Positions 46,735-55,672 are shown, counted from the stretch's first letter. The stretch: 64,000 nucleotides of DNA from an uncultured Oribacterium sp. (GCA_900770445.1 CAAGKO010000089.1:94363-158362); one strand, 5' to 3'. Numbers and translations are program-made. Notes: generated from the sequence alone by a model not told the origin.

Positions 46735-47766
46735 TTACTGAAGACCCTTACCCTGTACATACATCTTCTCGAAGTAGCTCTGGTACTCACCGGAAACGAT
46801 GTGCTCCCACCACTCCTTGTTGTTGAGATACCAGTCGATCGTGACAGGGATACCGGTATCGAAGGTGTACTCCGGCTGCCAGCCGAGCTCGGTCTCGATC
46901 TTCGTCGGGTCCATCGCATAGCGGAGATCGTGGCCCGGTCTGTCCTTTACATACTCAATGAGAGACTCCGGCTTGCCGAGTGCCTTCAGGATGGTCTTCA
47001 CGACCTCGAGGTTCGTGCGCTCGTTGTGTCCGCCAATGTTGTAGACCTCACCTGGCTTACCCTTCCGGACGATCAGGTCGATGGCCTTACAGTGATCGGT
47101 GACATAGAGCCAGTCACGTACGTTTGCGCCGTTGCCATATACAGGAATCTTCTCGTCATTGAGCGCTCTGGAGATAACGAGCGGGATCAGCTTCTCCGGG
47201 AAGTGATACGGGCCGTAGTTGTTCGAGCAGCGTGAGATCGTCACCGGGATACCGAAGGTTCTGTGGTACGCCATGACGAAGAGATCTGCACTTGCCTTCG
47301 ATGCAGAGTATGGGGAAGATGCCTTGATCTTATTGTCCTCGGTGAAGAAGAGATCCGGGCGGTCCAGTGGCAGGTCGCCGTATACCTCATCGGTAGAAAC
47401 CTGATGATAACGCTGGATGCCGTACTTCTTGCAGGCGTCGAGCAGGGTTACGGTACCGCCGACGTTCGTCTGAAGGAAGATGTCCGGGTTCGTCACAGAA
47501 CGATCTACGTGAGACTCCGCAGCGAAGTTGATGATGACATCCGGCTTCTCCTCCTCGAAGAGCTTAAAGATGAACGCACGGTCGGCGATGTCGCCCTTGA
47601 CGAACTTGTAGTTCGGCTTGCCCTCGAGCGGTGCGAGGGTCTCGAGATTACCTGCATAGGTCAGGGCATCGAGGCAGATCCACATATCCTCCGGATAGGT
47701 GTTGACTGCAAAGTGCATAAAGTTGCCGCCGATAAAGCCGGCGCCACCGGTTACGATATATTTCAT
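46735..47766 (-). CDS. rfbB: dTDP-glucose 4,6-dehydratase
   Basis: 343 residues. Makes dTDP-4-keto-6-deoxyglucose. Rossmann motif VTGGAGFIGGNF, catalytic YSASKASAD (Tyr-x3-Lys), STDEVYGDL and GNGANVRDWLYV are all typical. GGAAAGGAATTCACT precedes ATG 47766. It follows rfbA by about 100 bases on the same transcript. The product can feed RfbC/RfbD or the DegT aminotransferase at 32.4 kb. Confidence 0.96.
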   Translation of the reverse strand: MKYIVTGGAGFIGGNFMHFAVNTYPEDMWICLDALTYAGNLETLAPLEGKPNYKFVKGDIADRAFIFKLFEEEKPDVIINFAAESHVDRSVTNPDIFLQTNVGGTVTLLDACKKYGIQRYHQVSTDEVYGDLPLDRPDLFFTEDNKIKASSPYSASKASADLFVMAYHRTFGIPVTISRCSNNYGPYHFPEKLIPLVISRALNDEKIPVYGNGANVRDWLYVTDHCKAIDLIVRKGKPGEVYNIGGHNERTNLEVVKTILKALGKPESLIEYVKDRPGHDLRYAMDPTKIETELGWQPEYTFDTGIPVTIDWYLNNKEWWEHIVSGEYQSYFEKMYVQGKGLQ

Positions 47767-47864
47767 AGTGAATTCCTTTCCTGGATCATCGGCTGCCCGG
47801 GCGTTTCACACCGGATACGGCCGTTATGATCATCGCTGATTTCAGAGCCTCATTTCAGCTGTGA

Positions 47865-48773
47865 TTACTTACCGAGCTCGTTCTGCTCCGTGATCTTATC
47901 GACATACTTGCCGTCGAGGACATCCTTCAGGTACTTGCCGTACTCGTTCTTCTTATACATCTCGTAGGCTTCCTCGACCTTATCACGGCCGATCCAGCCG
48001 TTGAGATATGCGATTTCCTCGAGGCAGGCGATCTTACGATGTTCGTGGGTCTCGATGGTGCGAACGAAGTTCGTCGCATCGACGAGGGACTCGTGGGTTC
48101 CGGTATCGAGCCAGGTGAAGCCCTGTCCGAGCAGGGTGACGTCGAGCTCGCCGTTCTCGAGGTAGATACGGTTAAGGTCGGTGATCTCGAGCTCGCCACG
48201 TGCGGATGGCTTCAGGTTCTTCGCGTACTCTACGACACGGTTATCATAGAAGTAGAGACCCGTTACACAGTAGTTGGACTTCGGGTGCTCCGGCTTCTCC
48301 TCGATAGAGATGGCCTTTCCGTTCTCGTCGAAGGCGACGATGCCGAAACGCTCCGGGTCATCGACATAGTAGCCGAAAACGGTCGCGCCGGATTCCTTCG
48401 AAGCGGCCTGACGGAGTGCCTTCTTGAAGCCGTGGCCGGAGAAGATGTTGTCACCGAGGATCATCGCGACGGAATCGTCGCCGATGAAGTCAGCACCCAG
48501 GATGAAGGCCTGTGCGAGTCCATCCGGGGATGGCTGTACCTTATACTGTAAGTTGATGCCGAACTGGCTGCCGTCGCCGAGCAGGTCCTCGAAGCGCGGG
48601 GTATCGTTTGGTGTCGAAATAAGCAGGATGTCACGGATGCCGGCGTTCATGAGGACGCTGAGCGGATAGTAGATCATCGGCTTATCATAAATCGGAAGTA
48701 ACTGCTTGGAGGTTACTTTGGTCAGCGGATATAATCTCGTACCGGATCCACCGGCAAGAATAATTCCCTTCAT
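47865..48773 (-). CDS. rfbA: Glucose-1-phosphate thymidylyltransferase
   Basis: 302 residues. Makes dTDP-glucose. The signature [13 protein letters not shown] is at residues 6-18, with [23 protein letters not shown] and [11 protein letters not shown] further on, as in RmlA. AAAGGAG precedes ATG 48773, and a promoter with a 17-base spacer lies about 70 bases upstream. It is the first gene of the nucleotide-sugar set. Confidence 0.96.
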   Translation of the reverse strand: MKGIILAGGSGTRLYPLTKVTSKQLLPIYDKPMIYYPLSVLMNAGIRDILLISTPNDTPRFEDLLGDGSQFGINLQYKVQPSPDGLAQAFILGADFIGDDSVAMILGDNIFSGHGFKKALRQAASKESGATVFGYYVDDPERFGIVAFDENGKAISIEEKPEHPKSNYCVTGLYFYDNRVVEYAKNLKPSARGELEITDLNRIYLENGELDVTLLGQGFTWLDTGTHESLVDATNFVRTIETHEHRKIACLEEIAYLNGWIGRDKVEEAYEMYKKNEYGKYLKDVLDGKYVDKITEQNELGK

Positions 48774-48844
48774 AATGTCTCCTTTAGATGGGCGGGACTG
48801 CGGAAATGGGTGCAGAAGTCCCGTATCTTCACATACTTATGTGG

Positions 48845-48873
48845 ATTTTAGCACAATCATATCTCATATACAA
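48845..48873 (-). promoter_or_regulatory. Promoter of rfbA-rfbB
   Basis: On the minus strand TTGTAT, a 17-base spacer and TAAAAT form a sigma-A-like promoter; the transcript would begin near 48838, about 65 bases before rfbA. Confidence 0.6.
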
Positions 48874-48975
48874 ATTTAAACTTCTTTAAAATCCGCTTAA
48901 GATGTACATTTTCGGGAGCACCTGAGGCCGAGGGTACCGGCCCTCCGGGGTATTCGGCCTGCGCTGCTCTCCGCT

Positions 48976-50091
48976 TTACCGGATCGCTTCGCGGATGGTG
49001 CCTCCGCCGACGACGGTGTCGCCGTCGTAGAGGACGACGGCCTGGCCGATGGCGACGGCGCGTTCCGGCTGGTCGAAGCGGACGATGACGCGGCCGGTGG
49101 AGAGGCCGTGTTCATCGCGGAGGACTTCGGCGGTGGCCGGGACTTCCTTCGCCTTGTAGCGGGTCTTCACAGTGACGCGGACAGCTTCGGTCGGTTCATC
49201 ATACGGGATCCAGTTGAAGTGGTCCGCGATGAGGGCGCTGCTGTAGAGAGCCGGTCCGGTGGTGAGGATGACTTCGTTTTTCTCCATGTCCTTGCCGCAG
49301 ACGTACATCGGGGCCGGGAGGGCGAGGCCGAGGCCCTTGCGCTGACCGATGGTGTAGCGGATGATACCCTTATGCTCACCGAGGATATGGCCCTCGGTGT
49401 CGACGAACTTTCCAGGCGCGAAGTTTTTTCCGGTATAGTGCTCGATGAAGTCGCCGTAGTCACCGTTCACGACGAAGCAGATGTCCTGGGAGTCGTGCTT
49501 CCTTGCGTTGATGAAGCCGTACTTCTCCGCGACCTCGCGCACCTCTTCCTTCGAGGCGAAGTTTCCGAGCGGGAACATGGTATGAGCGAGCTGCTGCTGG
49601 GTCAGGAAGTAGAGGACGTAGCTCTGGTCCTTCGCGAGGTTCTTCGCCTTCTTGAGAAGCCAGCGTCCGGTCGCCGGATCCTGCTCGATGCGGGCGTAGT
49701 GTCCGGTGACGATGACGTCACAGCCGAGGGTCTCGGCGCGGTGATAGAGCTTCTCATGCTTCATATAGCGGTTGCAGTCGATGCACGGGTTCGGGGTGCC
49801 GCCCTCTTCGTAGGTCCGTACGAAGCGCTCGATGACCTGACGGTCGAAGTCTTCGGTGAAATTAAATACATAGTACGGCATGCCGAGGCTTGTGGCGACC
49901 TGACGGGCATCCTCGGTATCCTCGAGGGTACAGCAGGTATTTTCACGGCAGACATCGACCGTTTCGTTATTATACAGTTTCATGGTGACACCGATGGCGT
50001 CGTAGCCTGCATCGCACATCAGCGCGGCCGCCACGGAGCTGTCGACACCGCCGCTCATCGCCACCAGGGCTTTCTTCTTTGCTTCACTCAT
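48976..50091 (-). CDS. mnmA: tRNA-specific 2-thiouridylase
   Basis: 371 residues from ATG 50091 (AGAGGTAAAT site). Adds sulfur to U34 of Lys, Glu and Gln tRNAs. The PP-loop AMSGGVDSSVAAALM opens the protein, the catalytic cysteines lie in NPCIDCNRYMKH and DICFVV, and GHYAR is conserved between. The C-terminal beta domain is intact. Gene order with the DUF2974 protein upstream (4-base gap) suggests cotranscription. Confidence 0.95.
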   Translation of the reverse strand: MSEAKKKALVAMSGGVDSSVAAALMCDAGYDAIGVTMKLYNNETVDVCRENTCCTLEDTEDARQVATSLGMPYYVFNFTEDFDRQVIERFVRTYEEGGTPNPCIDCNRYMKHEKLYHRAETLGCDVIVTGHYARIEQDPATGRWLLKKAKNLAKDQSYVLYFLTQQQLAHTMFPLGNFASKEEVREVAEKYGFINARKHDSQDICFVVNGDYGDFIEHYTGKNFAPGKFVDTEGHILGEHKGIIRYTIGQRKGLGLALPAPMYVCGKDMEKNEVILTTGPALYSSALIADHFNWIPYDEPTEAVRVTVKTRYKAKEVPATAEVLRDEHGLSTGRVIVRFDQPERAVAIGQAVVLYDGDTVVGGGTIREAIR

Positions 50092-50095
50092 ATAT

Positions 50096-51286
50096 TTACC
50101 TCTTAAATCCACTTTTCGCACCGGTGATCAGCACGCGAGCGCCGATGCGGGCAAACTCGCCGAGGATACTGCGGAGCTCCTGCTGCTCCTCTTTCGGAAG
50201 CGAAGCGGCGACGCGAAGCATGTCGGCGATCAGGCGGGCCTTATCCTCGAAGAGCTCCGTGAAGGTATGGGCACCGCCGGACTGAAACGCGTCAAACAGG
50301 GTCTCGATGAAAAGGATCCGCTGGTCAATGCTGAGTTCCTCGAGCCAGGTCCGCATACCTCGTTCGGCCGCAAGGGAGGTCGCCGTCCGTTTCTCTGCTT
50401 CCACGAAATGATTTCCATAGACCTGCCAGCTGAGGGGATCATGCTGCATGATGCCCATGCCGGTGGCCTGCACCACATGATGGTCGATGTCACTCGTCAG
50501 CAGAATGCCGATCAGGGAGTTCTCTGGAATCGTCGAGACGATCATCGGCTGAATCTGCTGATACGCCGTTGATTCCGTAATTTCCGGGAGGAAGCCCGGG
50601 CCGTCATTCGTATAGATCCGACAGATCTGCCGGCGGACCTCCGACGCACAGAAGGCAGAGGCGTAGACGGCGAAATTGCCGCCCTTCGAGTGGCCACCGA
50701 CCATGAGCCGGAGACATGATCCCCGGAAAAGCGCGTCGAGATAATGCACGGCGGACTGCTGCCCCGGCGTGCGGAGCTGGTACGAGAGGTTCAGATCCTC
50801 CTTCCAGCCGACGATGGAATCATCGGTGCCGCGGTAGGCGACGTAGGCCGTTTCTCGTTCATCTCCCGGGAGCTGTATGCGCGCGTGCGCGGCGTCCCCG
50901 GTGCAGTCGAGGGCGATCGGTACCTCCTGCCCGAGCAGGAAGGTGATGGCTGAAAACTGCGCGTCCTTCGCTTCGTCGATGACATTCACATAATTTGCGA
51001 GGCGGAGGTTCTGGAAGCGCCGACTCGCGACGAGATGATCCATCACAAAGGGTGCCATGTGATAGAAGGTCGTCTCGGCCTCGATCTCTTCGCGGGTATG
51101 GCGCTGATAGAAGGCCGCATACGCTTCGCGGAGCGAGATGCTCTCACCACTGCCCGGTGGCGGCACGATGCCCTCGAAATCAGTATAGGCCAGCTCACTC
51201 AAGATGAGGTTATCCACATCGTTAAAGGGGTCGATGCTGAAGGGCACATCTCCCCGCCAGTCCAGATATTCATTGATATTTGCCAT
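50096..51286 (-). CDS. DUF2974 (Mbeg1-like) lipase-fold protein
   Basis: 396 residues from ATG 51286, chosen for the GGAGGTGTGAG site and because DUF2974 proteins begin like MANINEYLDWRGD followed by FNDVDNLILSELAY. An alpha/beta-hydrolase core carries the nucleophile elbow VGGHSKGGN. The family is common in Clostridia and resembles lipases, but no substrate is established. It lies 4 bases before mnmA. A hairpin (outer GCAGCGT/ACGCTGC, 51306-51344) lies just upstream without a T-run. Confidence 0.9.
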   Translation of the reverse strand: MANINEYLDWRGDVPFSIDPFNDVDNLILSELAYTDFEGIVPPPGSGESISLREAYAAFYQRHTREEIEAETTFYHMAPFVMDHLVASRRFQNLRLANYVNVIDEAKDAQFSAITFLLGQEVPIALDCTGDAAHARIQLPGDERETAYVAYRGTDDSIVGWKEDLNLSYQLRTPGQQSAVHYLDALFRGSCLRLMVGGHSKGGNFAVYASAFCASEVRRQICRIYTNDGPGFLPEITESTAYQQIQPMIVSTIPENSLIGILLTSDIDHHVVQATGMGIMQHDPLSWQVYGNHFVEAEKRTATSLAAERGMRTWLEELSIDQRILFIETLFDAFQSGGAHTFTELFEDKARLIADMLRVAASLPKEEQQELRSILGEFARIGARVLITGAKSGFKR

Positions 51287-51431
51287 CTCACACCTCCGAT
51301 CGCCTGCAGCGTCCGCAGCACCTCGAGGGTGCCCGACACGCTGCGGGTGCGTCGTTATGCACATATCCTGCGTGTTTTTCAACGCAACTGTTGACAGATA
51401 ATCTATTTACTTTCCAGTCCCAGCGGCGTCG

Positions 51432-52601
51432 TTATGCTTCTGTGTTTTCTACGACGCTCTCCGGCTGAAGGTTCTGGCGGATCTTGATGCCGTTTACCTC
51501 GATGTCGTCCGCAATCGGGATGAGGAGATACTCGCGGCCGTCGATCACACGGGTCTCGACGAGGCCGGCGTTCTCCGACTTCACATCCAGCTTCATCGTG
51601 AGGGACTTCACCACCAGATTTTTCTGGCTCTGCACGTTCTCCGCGAGGAGCGGGGTCGTGTCGTCGCCGACCGCCTCGTCATAGATGCGCTCAAACTGAT
51701 GGAGCTGCTCGTCGTTGGCGCCGTTTCGGGCGAGGAGCTTCTTCATCTCATTCTTATCGAGGGCGACCTGATCGTCGGTTTCCTTATCCTTCTTGTTCTC
51801 CTCGATCATCTCCTTGATATCTTCGTTGATGTTCCGAATGGTTTCGAAGGTGCAGTCACCGGAGAGGGTCGTCTCGATGATCTCACGGAAGACGTTCTGC
51901 TGGTCCTTCTCGGTCCGGCTGAGCTCGGTGCCAAGCACGTCGAGGGCGATCTCCTCATGGCGCTCCTCCGGATGACGCGTGTAGTACAACGCGCTGTGGA
52001 TGTCGGTGTTCCGGAAATTGTAGGCCGGGAAGAGGAAGGCGGTTTCCGGATTCTTCACGCCCCAGTCGTCGGTACGGTTCCGGAAGGTCTGCTCGGCCTT
52101 ATCGTAGCAGAGGCCGTCGTGCAGGAGCTCGACCGGGCAGATGGAACAGAGGATGAAGCTGTAGACATACTCACTGTCGAGCTCGGCACCGTCCTTCATC
52201 TTCATCGGGATGTCGTAGACGCCGTGACTTAAGAGGATGAGGTACTTGCCTGGGAAGGTGTAGCTGCCGATCACGCGGTCGAAGAACTGCTCGACGAGGG
52301 TGTCGTCCCGGAGCTCCGACTGCTGGAGCTGGTACAGGAAAGCCTGATGGCCCCCCTCGACCTCCTCGGCGTACGGAAACTCTACATTATATAAGTTGCG
52401 TCCGAACTTACCGGACATGGAGCGCTTGAAGATCTCGCAGTACTTCGTCTGCTCTTCGTCTGCGAGCTGAAGGAACATGTCGTGGAAGGTCGAGAGCTTC
52501 TCCTTCTCCTCGTTGACGTAACAGGCACGCATACGATCGATGCGGCAGTTCTGACGATTGAAACACTTCGTCTTGATCTCACTGACTGATTTTTTATCCA
52601 T
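51432..52601 (-). CDS. DUF4317 family protein
   Basis: 389 residues. The N-terminal KTKCFNRQNCRIDRMRACYVNEEKEK with its paired cysteines and the central FRNRTDDWGVKNPETAFLFPAYNFR are typical of DUF4317, a cytosolic family of unknown role in Lachnospiraceae and relatives. There is no signal peptide or membrane helix. A Lys/Glu-rich coiled stretch spans about residues 255-275. Upstream, between it and the pseudouridine synthase, lies a large palindromic element. Confidence 0.88.
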   Translation of the reverse strand: MDKKSVSEIKTKCFNRQNCRIDRMRACYVNEEKEKLSTFHDMFLQLADEEQTKYCEIFKRSMSGKFGRNLYNVEFPYAEEVEGGHQAFLYQLQQSELRDDTLVEQFFDRVIGSYTFPGKYLILLSHGVYDIPMKMKDGAELDSEYVYSFILCSICPVELLHDGLCYDKAEQTFRNRTDDWGVKNPETAFLFPAYNFRNTDIHSALYYTRHPEERHEEIALDVLGTELSRTEKDQQNVFREIIETTLSGDCTFETIRNINEDIKEMIEENKKDKETDDQVALDKNEMKKLLARNGANDEQLHQFERIYDEAVGDDTTPLLAENVQSQKNLVVKSLTMKLDVKSENAGLVETRVIDGREYLLIPIADDIEVNGIKIRQNLQPESVVENTEA

Positions 52602-52627
52602 AATTTTCTCCTTTTCTCCTGTGATAC

Positions 52628-52884
52628 GAAACGGAAATGGAGGGCGACACTGTCAAAGATGTTTTGCCTACAGCAAAACTTTGAATACGTTCGCCACTAG
52701 GGCATCACGGGGACCCTCGCGCCCTATGGGCGGCACTCCCCCGTGATCAGTCTTAGTTCAAAGGACAGAACCCGGTGGATTGTTCGTGTCTGCCATTACA
52801 GGCAAGCCTGTATGCCAGACGCGGACAATCCATCGGAACCTGTTCTTTGAATGCGCAATTTAGTCGCCCTCCATCTTCCGTTTC
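52628..52884. repeat. 257-bp palindromic element with internal hairpins (MITE- or ncRNA-like)
   Basis: It fills the 342-base gap between DUF4317 and the pseudouridine synthase gene. The ends are a near-perfect inverted repeat of about 22 bp (GAAACGGAAATGGAGGGCGA at the left). Inside are three hairpins: 52654-52683 (CAAAG...CTTTG with GTTTTGC/GCAAAAC), about 52704-52747 (ATCACGGGG/CCCCCGTGAT) and a long one at 52757-52851 with core ACAGGC-AA-GCCTGT. The fold would be a multi-branched junction. No protein is encoded and no target-site duplication is visible. Confidence 0.8.
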
Positions 52885-52943
52885 TCCCTTTTCGGCTGAA
52901 TCTACGGGTGGGCAGCTTTATCCGGATGATCATCGCCGGATGC

Positions 52944-53927
52944 CTAGTTTGTTGCGTCCTTCAGTATTTTGATTTCATCCTCTGAGAGTTTTCGAAACTC
53001 TCCGGGTGCGAGGGCCGGGTCGAGTCGGAGGGCGCCCATCGTGATGCGGCGGAGGTAGAGGATTTCTTTTCCGCCGGGGAGGGCTTTCACCATTTTTTTG
53101 ATCTGGTGAAACTTGCCTTCCTGGATGGTGATTTCGACTTCGCTTACGAGTGTGTCGTCCGTGATGTCGGCAGGTTCTTCGGCGCCGATGAAGGCGGGGC
53201 CGGCGAGGCGGGTGCGGAGCAGGCGTTCACTCGTTGCGGTGAAGCCGAGCGCACGCCGGAGGGCGGCGACGGTTTTTCCGGTGCTGAGGACGCGGAGGGT
53301 GGCCGGGAGGGCGGTCAGCTTTTCGTCATAGCGGATACCGCGGGTGAAGGCGCGCTGGTCGTCTTCGGTGATGGTGCCGGTCACGATGGCGTAATAGGTT
53401 TTCTCGATGTGGTGCTTCGGCACGAGGAGCTGGTGCGCGAGGGGGCCGTCGTTCGTGATGATGAGGAGGCCCTCGGTGTCCTTATCGAGGCGGCCGACCG
53501 GGAAGAGATCCTTCCGGACGAGCTCGTCCTCTGTGCTTCGGGCAATGCTGCCATCGTCATACCCATCCGCGGCAGATTCGACTGCTGTAGTGGTATCATG
53601 CCCACCCGCAGCGTGATGATCTGCCGCAGAGGCATTGGCCGCGGATGCATCCGTCGATGCAGCGTCGCGGATCAGGTCGACGACGGTGGTCTGCCGCCGG
53701 TCCTCGCTCGCGGACAGAACGCCCGCCGGCTTGTGAAGCATATAGTACTGCTGCTCAGCATAGCGGATCTCCGCGCCGTCGAAGCAGATGCGGTCCTCGG
53801 CGGACACCTGCGCGCCCGGGTCCTTCACCACCGCGCCGTTCACCGTCACGAGGGACTTCCGGATGGCCTTTTTCAGATCACTGCGGGAGCCGACGCCCAT
53901 ATCCGCTAAAAATTTATCTAATCGCAT
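52944..53927 (-). CDS. RsuA/RluB-family rRNA pseudouridine synthase with insert
   Basis: 327 residues. An S4 RNA-binding domain (about 1-47, MRLDKFLADMGVGSRSDLKK) is followed by the synthase domain with YYMLHKPAGVLSA and the catalytic aspartate in VGRLDKDTEGLL. Residues about 89-137 (53517-53663) are an extra Ala/Asp/Ser/Thr-rich segment set just before the catalytic motif, making the protein about 50 residues longer than related enzymes. It isomerises a uridine in 16S or 23S rRNA; RsuA, RluB or RluE specificity cannot be assigned safely. Confidence 0.9.
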   Translation of the reverse strand: MRLDKFLADMGVGSRSDLKKAIRKSLVTVNGAVVKDPGAQVSAEDRICFDGAEIRYAEQQYYMLHKPAGVLSASEDRRQTTVVDLIRDAASTDASAANASAADHHAAGGHDTTTAVESAADGYDDGSIARSTEDELVRKDLFPVGRLDKDTEGLLIITNDGPLAHQLLVPKHHIEKTYYAIVTGTITEDDQRAFTRGIRYDEKLTALPATLRVLSTGKTVAALRRALGFTATSERLLRTRLAGPAFIGAEEPADITDDTLVSEVEITIQEGKFHQIKKMVKALPGGKEILYLRRITMGALRLDPALAPGEFRKLSEDEIKILKDATN

Positions 53928-54012
53928 AGGATTCCTCTTTCTCTACTTGTTTTCATAGTGTAGCATATCTCAGCGATTTCGCACTTGTCGATTTTCAAAA
54001 CGATGGATTTCA

Positions 54013-54041
54013 AAACAAGTCTCTCTATATTGAACTTGTTT
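54013..54041. promoter_or_regulatory. Inverted repeat AAACAAGT-N13-ACTTGTTT within an ACTTGT cluster
   Basis: Five copies of ACTTGT or its complement fall at 53945, 53983, 54015, 54034 and 54058 in an otherwise empty gap before the tRNA gene. The central pair is a perfect 8-bp inverted repeat that overlaps a possible promoter (TTGAAC, 17 bases, TATAGA, 54030-54058). It looks like an operator group. Confidence 0.4.
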
Positions 54042-54115
54042 AAGTAATATGTTATAGACAAGTTGGGAGTGAACATAGAGGTCCAAAATCACATGTATCA
54101 AAATGCAAATTGTGA

Positions 54116-54144
54116 TTGAAAAATTTCTTCATCCGGCGTAAAAT
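54116..54144 (+). promoter_or_regulatory. Promoter of tRNA-Gly
   Basis: TTGAAA, exactly 17 bases, then TAAAAT; the start of transcription would be near 54151, five bases before the mature tRNA. Confidence 0.75.
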
Positions 54145-54155
54145 ATATGCATTAT

Positions 54156-54225
54156 GCGGCTGTAGTACATCGGTAGTACGCTGGCTTCCCAAGCCAGATA
54201 GGCGGGTCCGACTCCCGTCAGCCGC
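54156..54225 (+). tRNA. tRNA-Gly (anticodon CCC)
   Basis: A complete cloverleaf: acceptor GCGGCTG/CAGCCGC, D arm GTAC-ATCGGTA-GTAC, anticodon arm CTGGC-TTCCCAA-GCCAG (anticodon 54188-54190, CCC), 4-base variable loop, and T arm GCGGG-TCCGACT-CCCGT. The T loop begins TCC, so position 55 is C rather than the almost universal U. CCA is not encoded. Eight T bases follow at once and may end transcription. Confidence 0.92.
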
Positions 54226-54280
54226 TTTTTTTGTTGCCCGGAAATCGTCCGGCATATTCTACGGAATGTTGCTTACATAA

Positions 54281-54478
54281 GCAGAGACACGCAACAGCAA
54301 ATCAGCTGCATTTTCAGCAAGAAATCACGGGACAGAAGAAGGCGAAATCATCGAAGATTCGACGAAGGAAACTCCGGAAACGGTGAAGGGCGGGACGACC
54401 GAAAGCAAGACAGAAACCGTCGAAGAGCCGGGAAAGCTGCCGGAGACGGATCATGATGAACAGGATGGGCCAGCATAG
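54281..54478 (+). pseudogene. Possible remnant of a charged C-terminal coding fragment
   Basis: In the 352-base gap between the tRNA and the flavin reductase, 66 codons are open after a TAA and end at TAG 54476-54478. They carry host-like codon use and read a Glu/Lys/Thr-rich stretch (such as STKETPETVKGGTTESKTE). There is no ATG or ribosome site, so it is likely the tail of a deleted gene. The remaining bases of the gap show nothing else clear. Confidence 0.35.
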
Positions 54479-54577
54479 ATTCTGGATGAAAAGTGCTCCT
54501 GCGAATAGTATACTGAACAGGAGTGAAGTCAGTGCGTGTGCTGAAGAAAATCATAACAGATGAACAGCAGGAGTTTT

Positions 54578-55378
54578 ATGAGCAAAATCACATTTCAGAA
54601 ACCAGGCAATTTCATATATCCGGTACCGGCGGTGATGGTGAGTCTCCGGGATAAGGCCGGAAAATCGAACATCATCACAGTTGCGTGGACCGGCACGATC
54701 TGTTCCGACCCGCCGATGGCCTATATCTCCGTGCGAAAAAGCCGGGCGAGCTATCCGATGCTGGTAGAGAGCGGCGAGTTCGTCATCAACCTTCCGAGCG
54801 AGGAGCTCGTGCGTGCGCTTGACTACTGCGGCGTTCGAAGCCTTGACCAGGTTGATAAGTGGAAAGAAATGAATCTGCATGAAGGAAAGGCGAGCGTCGT
54901 CACTGCGCCGACCATCGAGGAGGCTCCTGTCTCCATCGAGTGTAAGGTGACGCAGGTGCTCCCGCTCGGTACGCATGACATGTTCCTCGCAGAGGTCGTT
55001 GCGGTCGATGTCGATGACCGCTACATCGATGAAAAGGGCGCCTTCCATATGGATCAGGTAGGACTCGTATCCTACTGCCATGGAGACTACATGTCCCTCG
55101 GCGAGAAGCTCGGCAGCTTCGGCTACTCCGTTCGAAAGAAACCGGCAAAACCAGTGAAATCTACGAAAACGGTGAAGTCTTCAAAAATCGAAAAAACGAT
55201 ATCCGCACAATCTTCGAAGTCAAGAAAAGTCACGAAATCTGCAAATCCAGAGAAGAATAAAAAAGCAGCACCTTCGCAATCTGAAAGCTCGAAGTCAGTC
55301 GTGAAAGCTACGAACGCACGGAAGTTTACGAAGGACAGAAAAACTTCGCCATCAAAGAACAGAAACGAAAAAATCTGA
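54578..55378 (+). CDS. Flavin reductase family protein with Lys/Ser-rich tail
   Basis: 266 residues from ATG 54578 (CAGGAG site, short spacing). Residues 1-185 are a flavin-reductase-like split-barrel: NFIYPVPAVMVSL, ITVAWTGTICSDPPMAYISVR, FVINLPSEELV and the late GLVSYCHGDY all fit the FMN-binding family that reduces or carries FMN. Residues 186-266 are a tail of Lys, Ser, Thr and Pro, almost without hydrophobic residues, absent from normal family members and reminiscent of nucleic-acid-binding tails. It follows the tRNA and precedes an orphan ATPase. Confidence 0.88.
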   Translation: MSKITFQKPGNFIYPVPAVMVSLRDKAGKSNIITVAWTGTICSDPPMAYISVRKSRASYPMLVESGEFVINLPSEELVRALDYCGVRSLDQVDKWKEMNLHEGKASVVTAPTIEEAPVSIECKVTQVLPLGTHDMFLAEVVAVDVDDRYIDEKGAFHMDQVGLVSYCHGDYMSLGEKLGSFGYSVRKKPAKPVKSTKTVKSSKIEKTISAQSSKSRKVTKSANPEKNKKAAPSQSESSKSVVKATNARKFTKDRKTSPSKNRNEKI

Positions 55379-55386
55379 GCCAAAAT

Positions 55387-55434
55387 GAACCCGACGCAGT
55401 GGATGCAGGATGAAACATCGACGGTGTCGGGTTC
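55387..55434 (+). terminator. Probable terminator of the flavin reductase gene
   Basis: GAACCCGAC pairs with GTCGGGTTC across a 30-base loop, followed by TCTTC. It lies eight bases past the stop codon; the loop is long and the T-run interrupted. Confidence 0.5.
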
Positions 55435-55503
55435 TCTTCGTCATGGAAACGGTTGGATTCTGTATAATATGGATACTGTCGGAGTCTTTATAATATGAAA
55501 ACT

Positions 55504-55618
55504 TGTAAAAAAATGTAAAAGGATGTAAAATAAATTTAGAGATGTAAAAGGATGTAAAAACTTATAAAGTGAAGTGAAAGATATAAAAGCTTATAAAAAG
55601 ATGTAAAACAGTTTTAGA
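55504..55618. repeat. Phased 10-bp AT-rich repeat array before an ATPase gene
   Basis: TGTAAAA or TATAAAA starts at 55504, 55514, 55524, 55543, 55553, 55563, 55582, 55592 and 55602, with degenerate copies (such as ATTTAGA) filling the gaps near 55534, 55573 and 55612. The spacing is about one DNA helical turn, as in intrinsically curved DNA or a protein-binding array. Two TATAAT boxes (55471 and 55491 region) lie just before it. Confidence 0.75.
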
Positions 55619-55672
55619 AATACAGAAATGAAATCAGACTATCCACTGTGAAGAAACGAAAGGAGCATGAGG

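Noticed and set aside
53517..53663. Intein in the pseudouridine synthase
   Set aside because: The insert is only about 50 residues and lacks the Cys/Ser start and His-Asn end of inteins.
55504..55618. CRISPR array
   Set aside because: Units are only about 10 bases with no unique spacers, and no cas genes are present.
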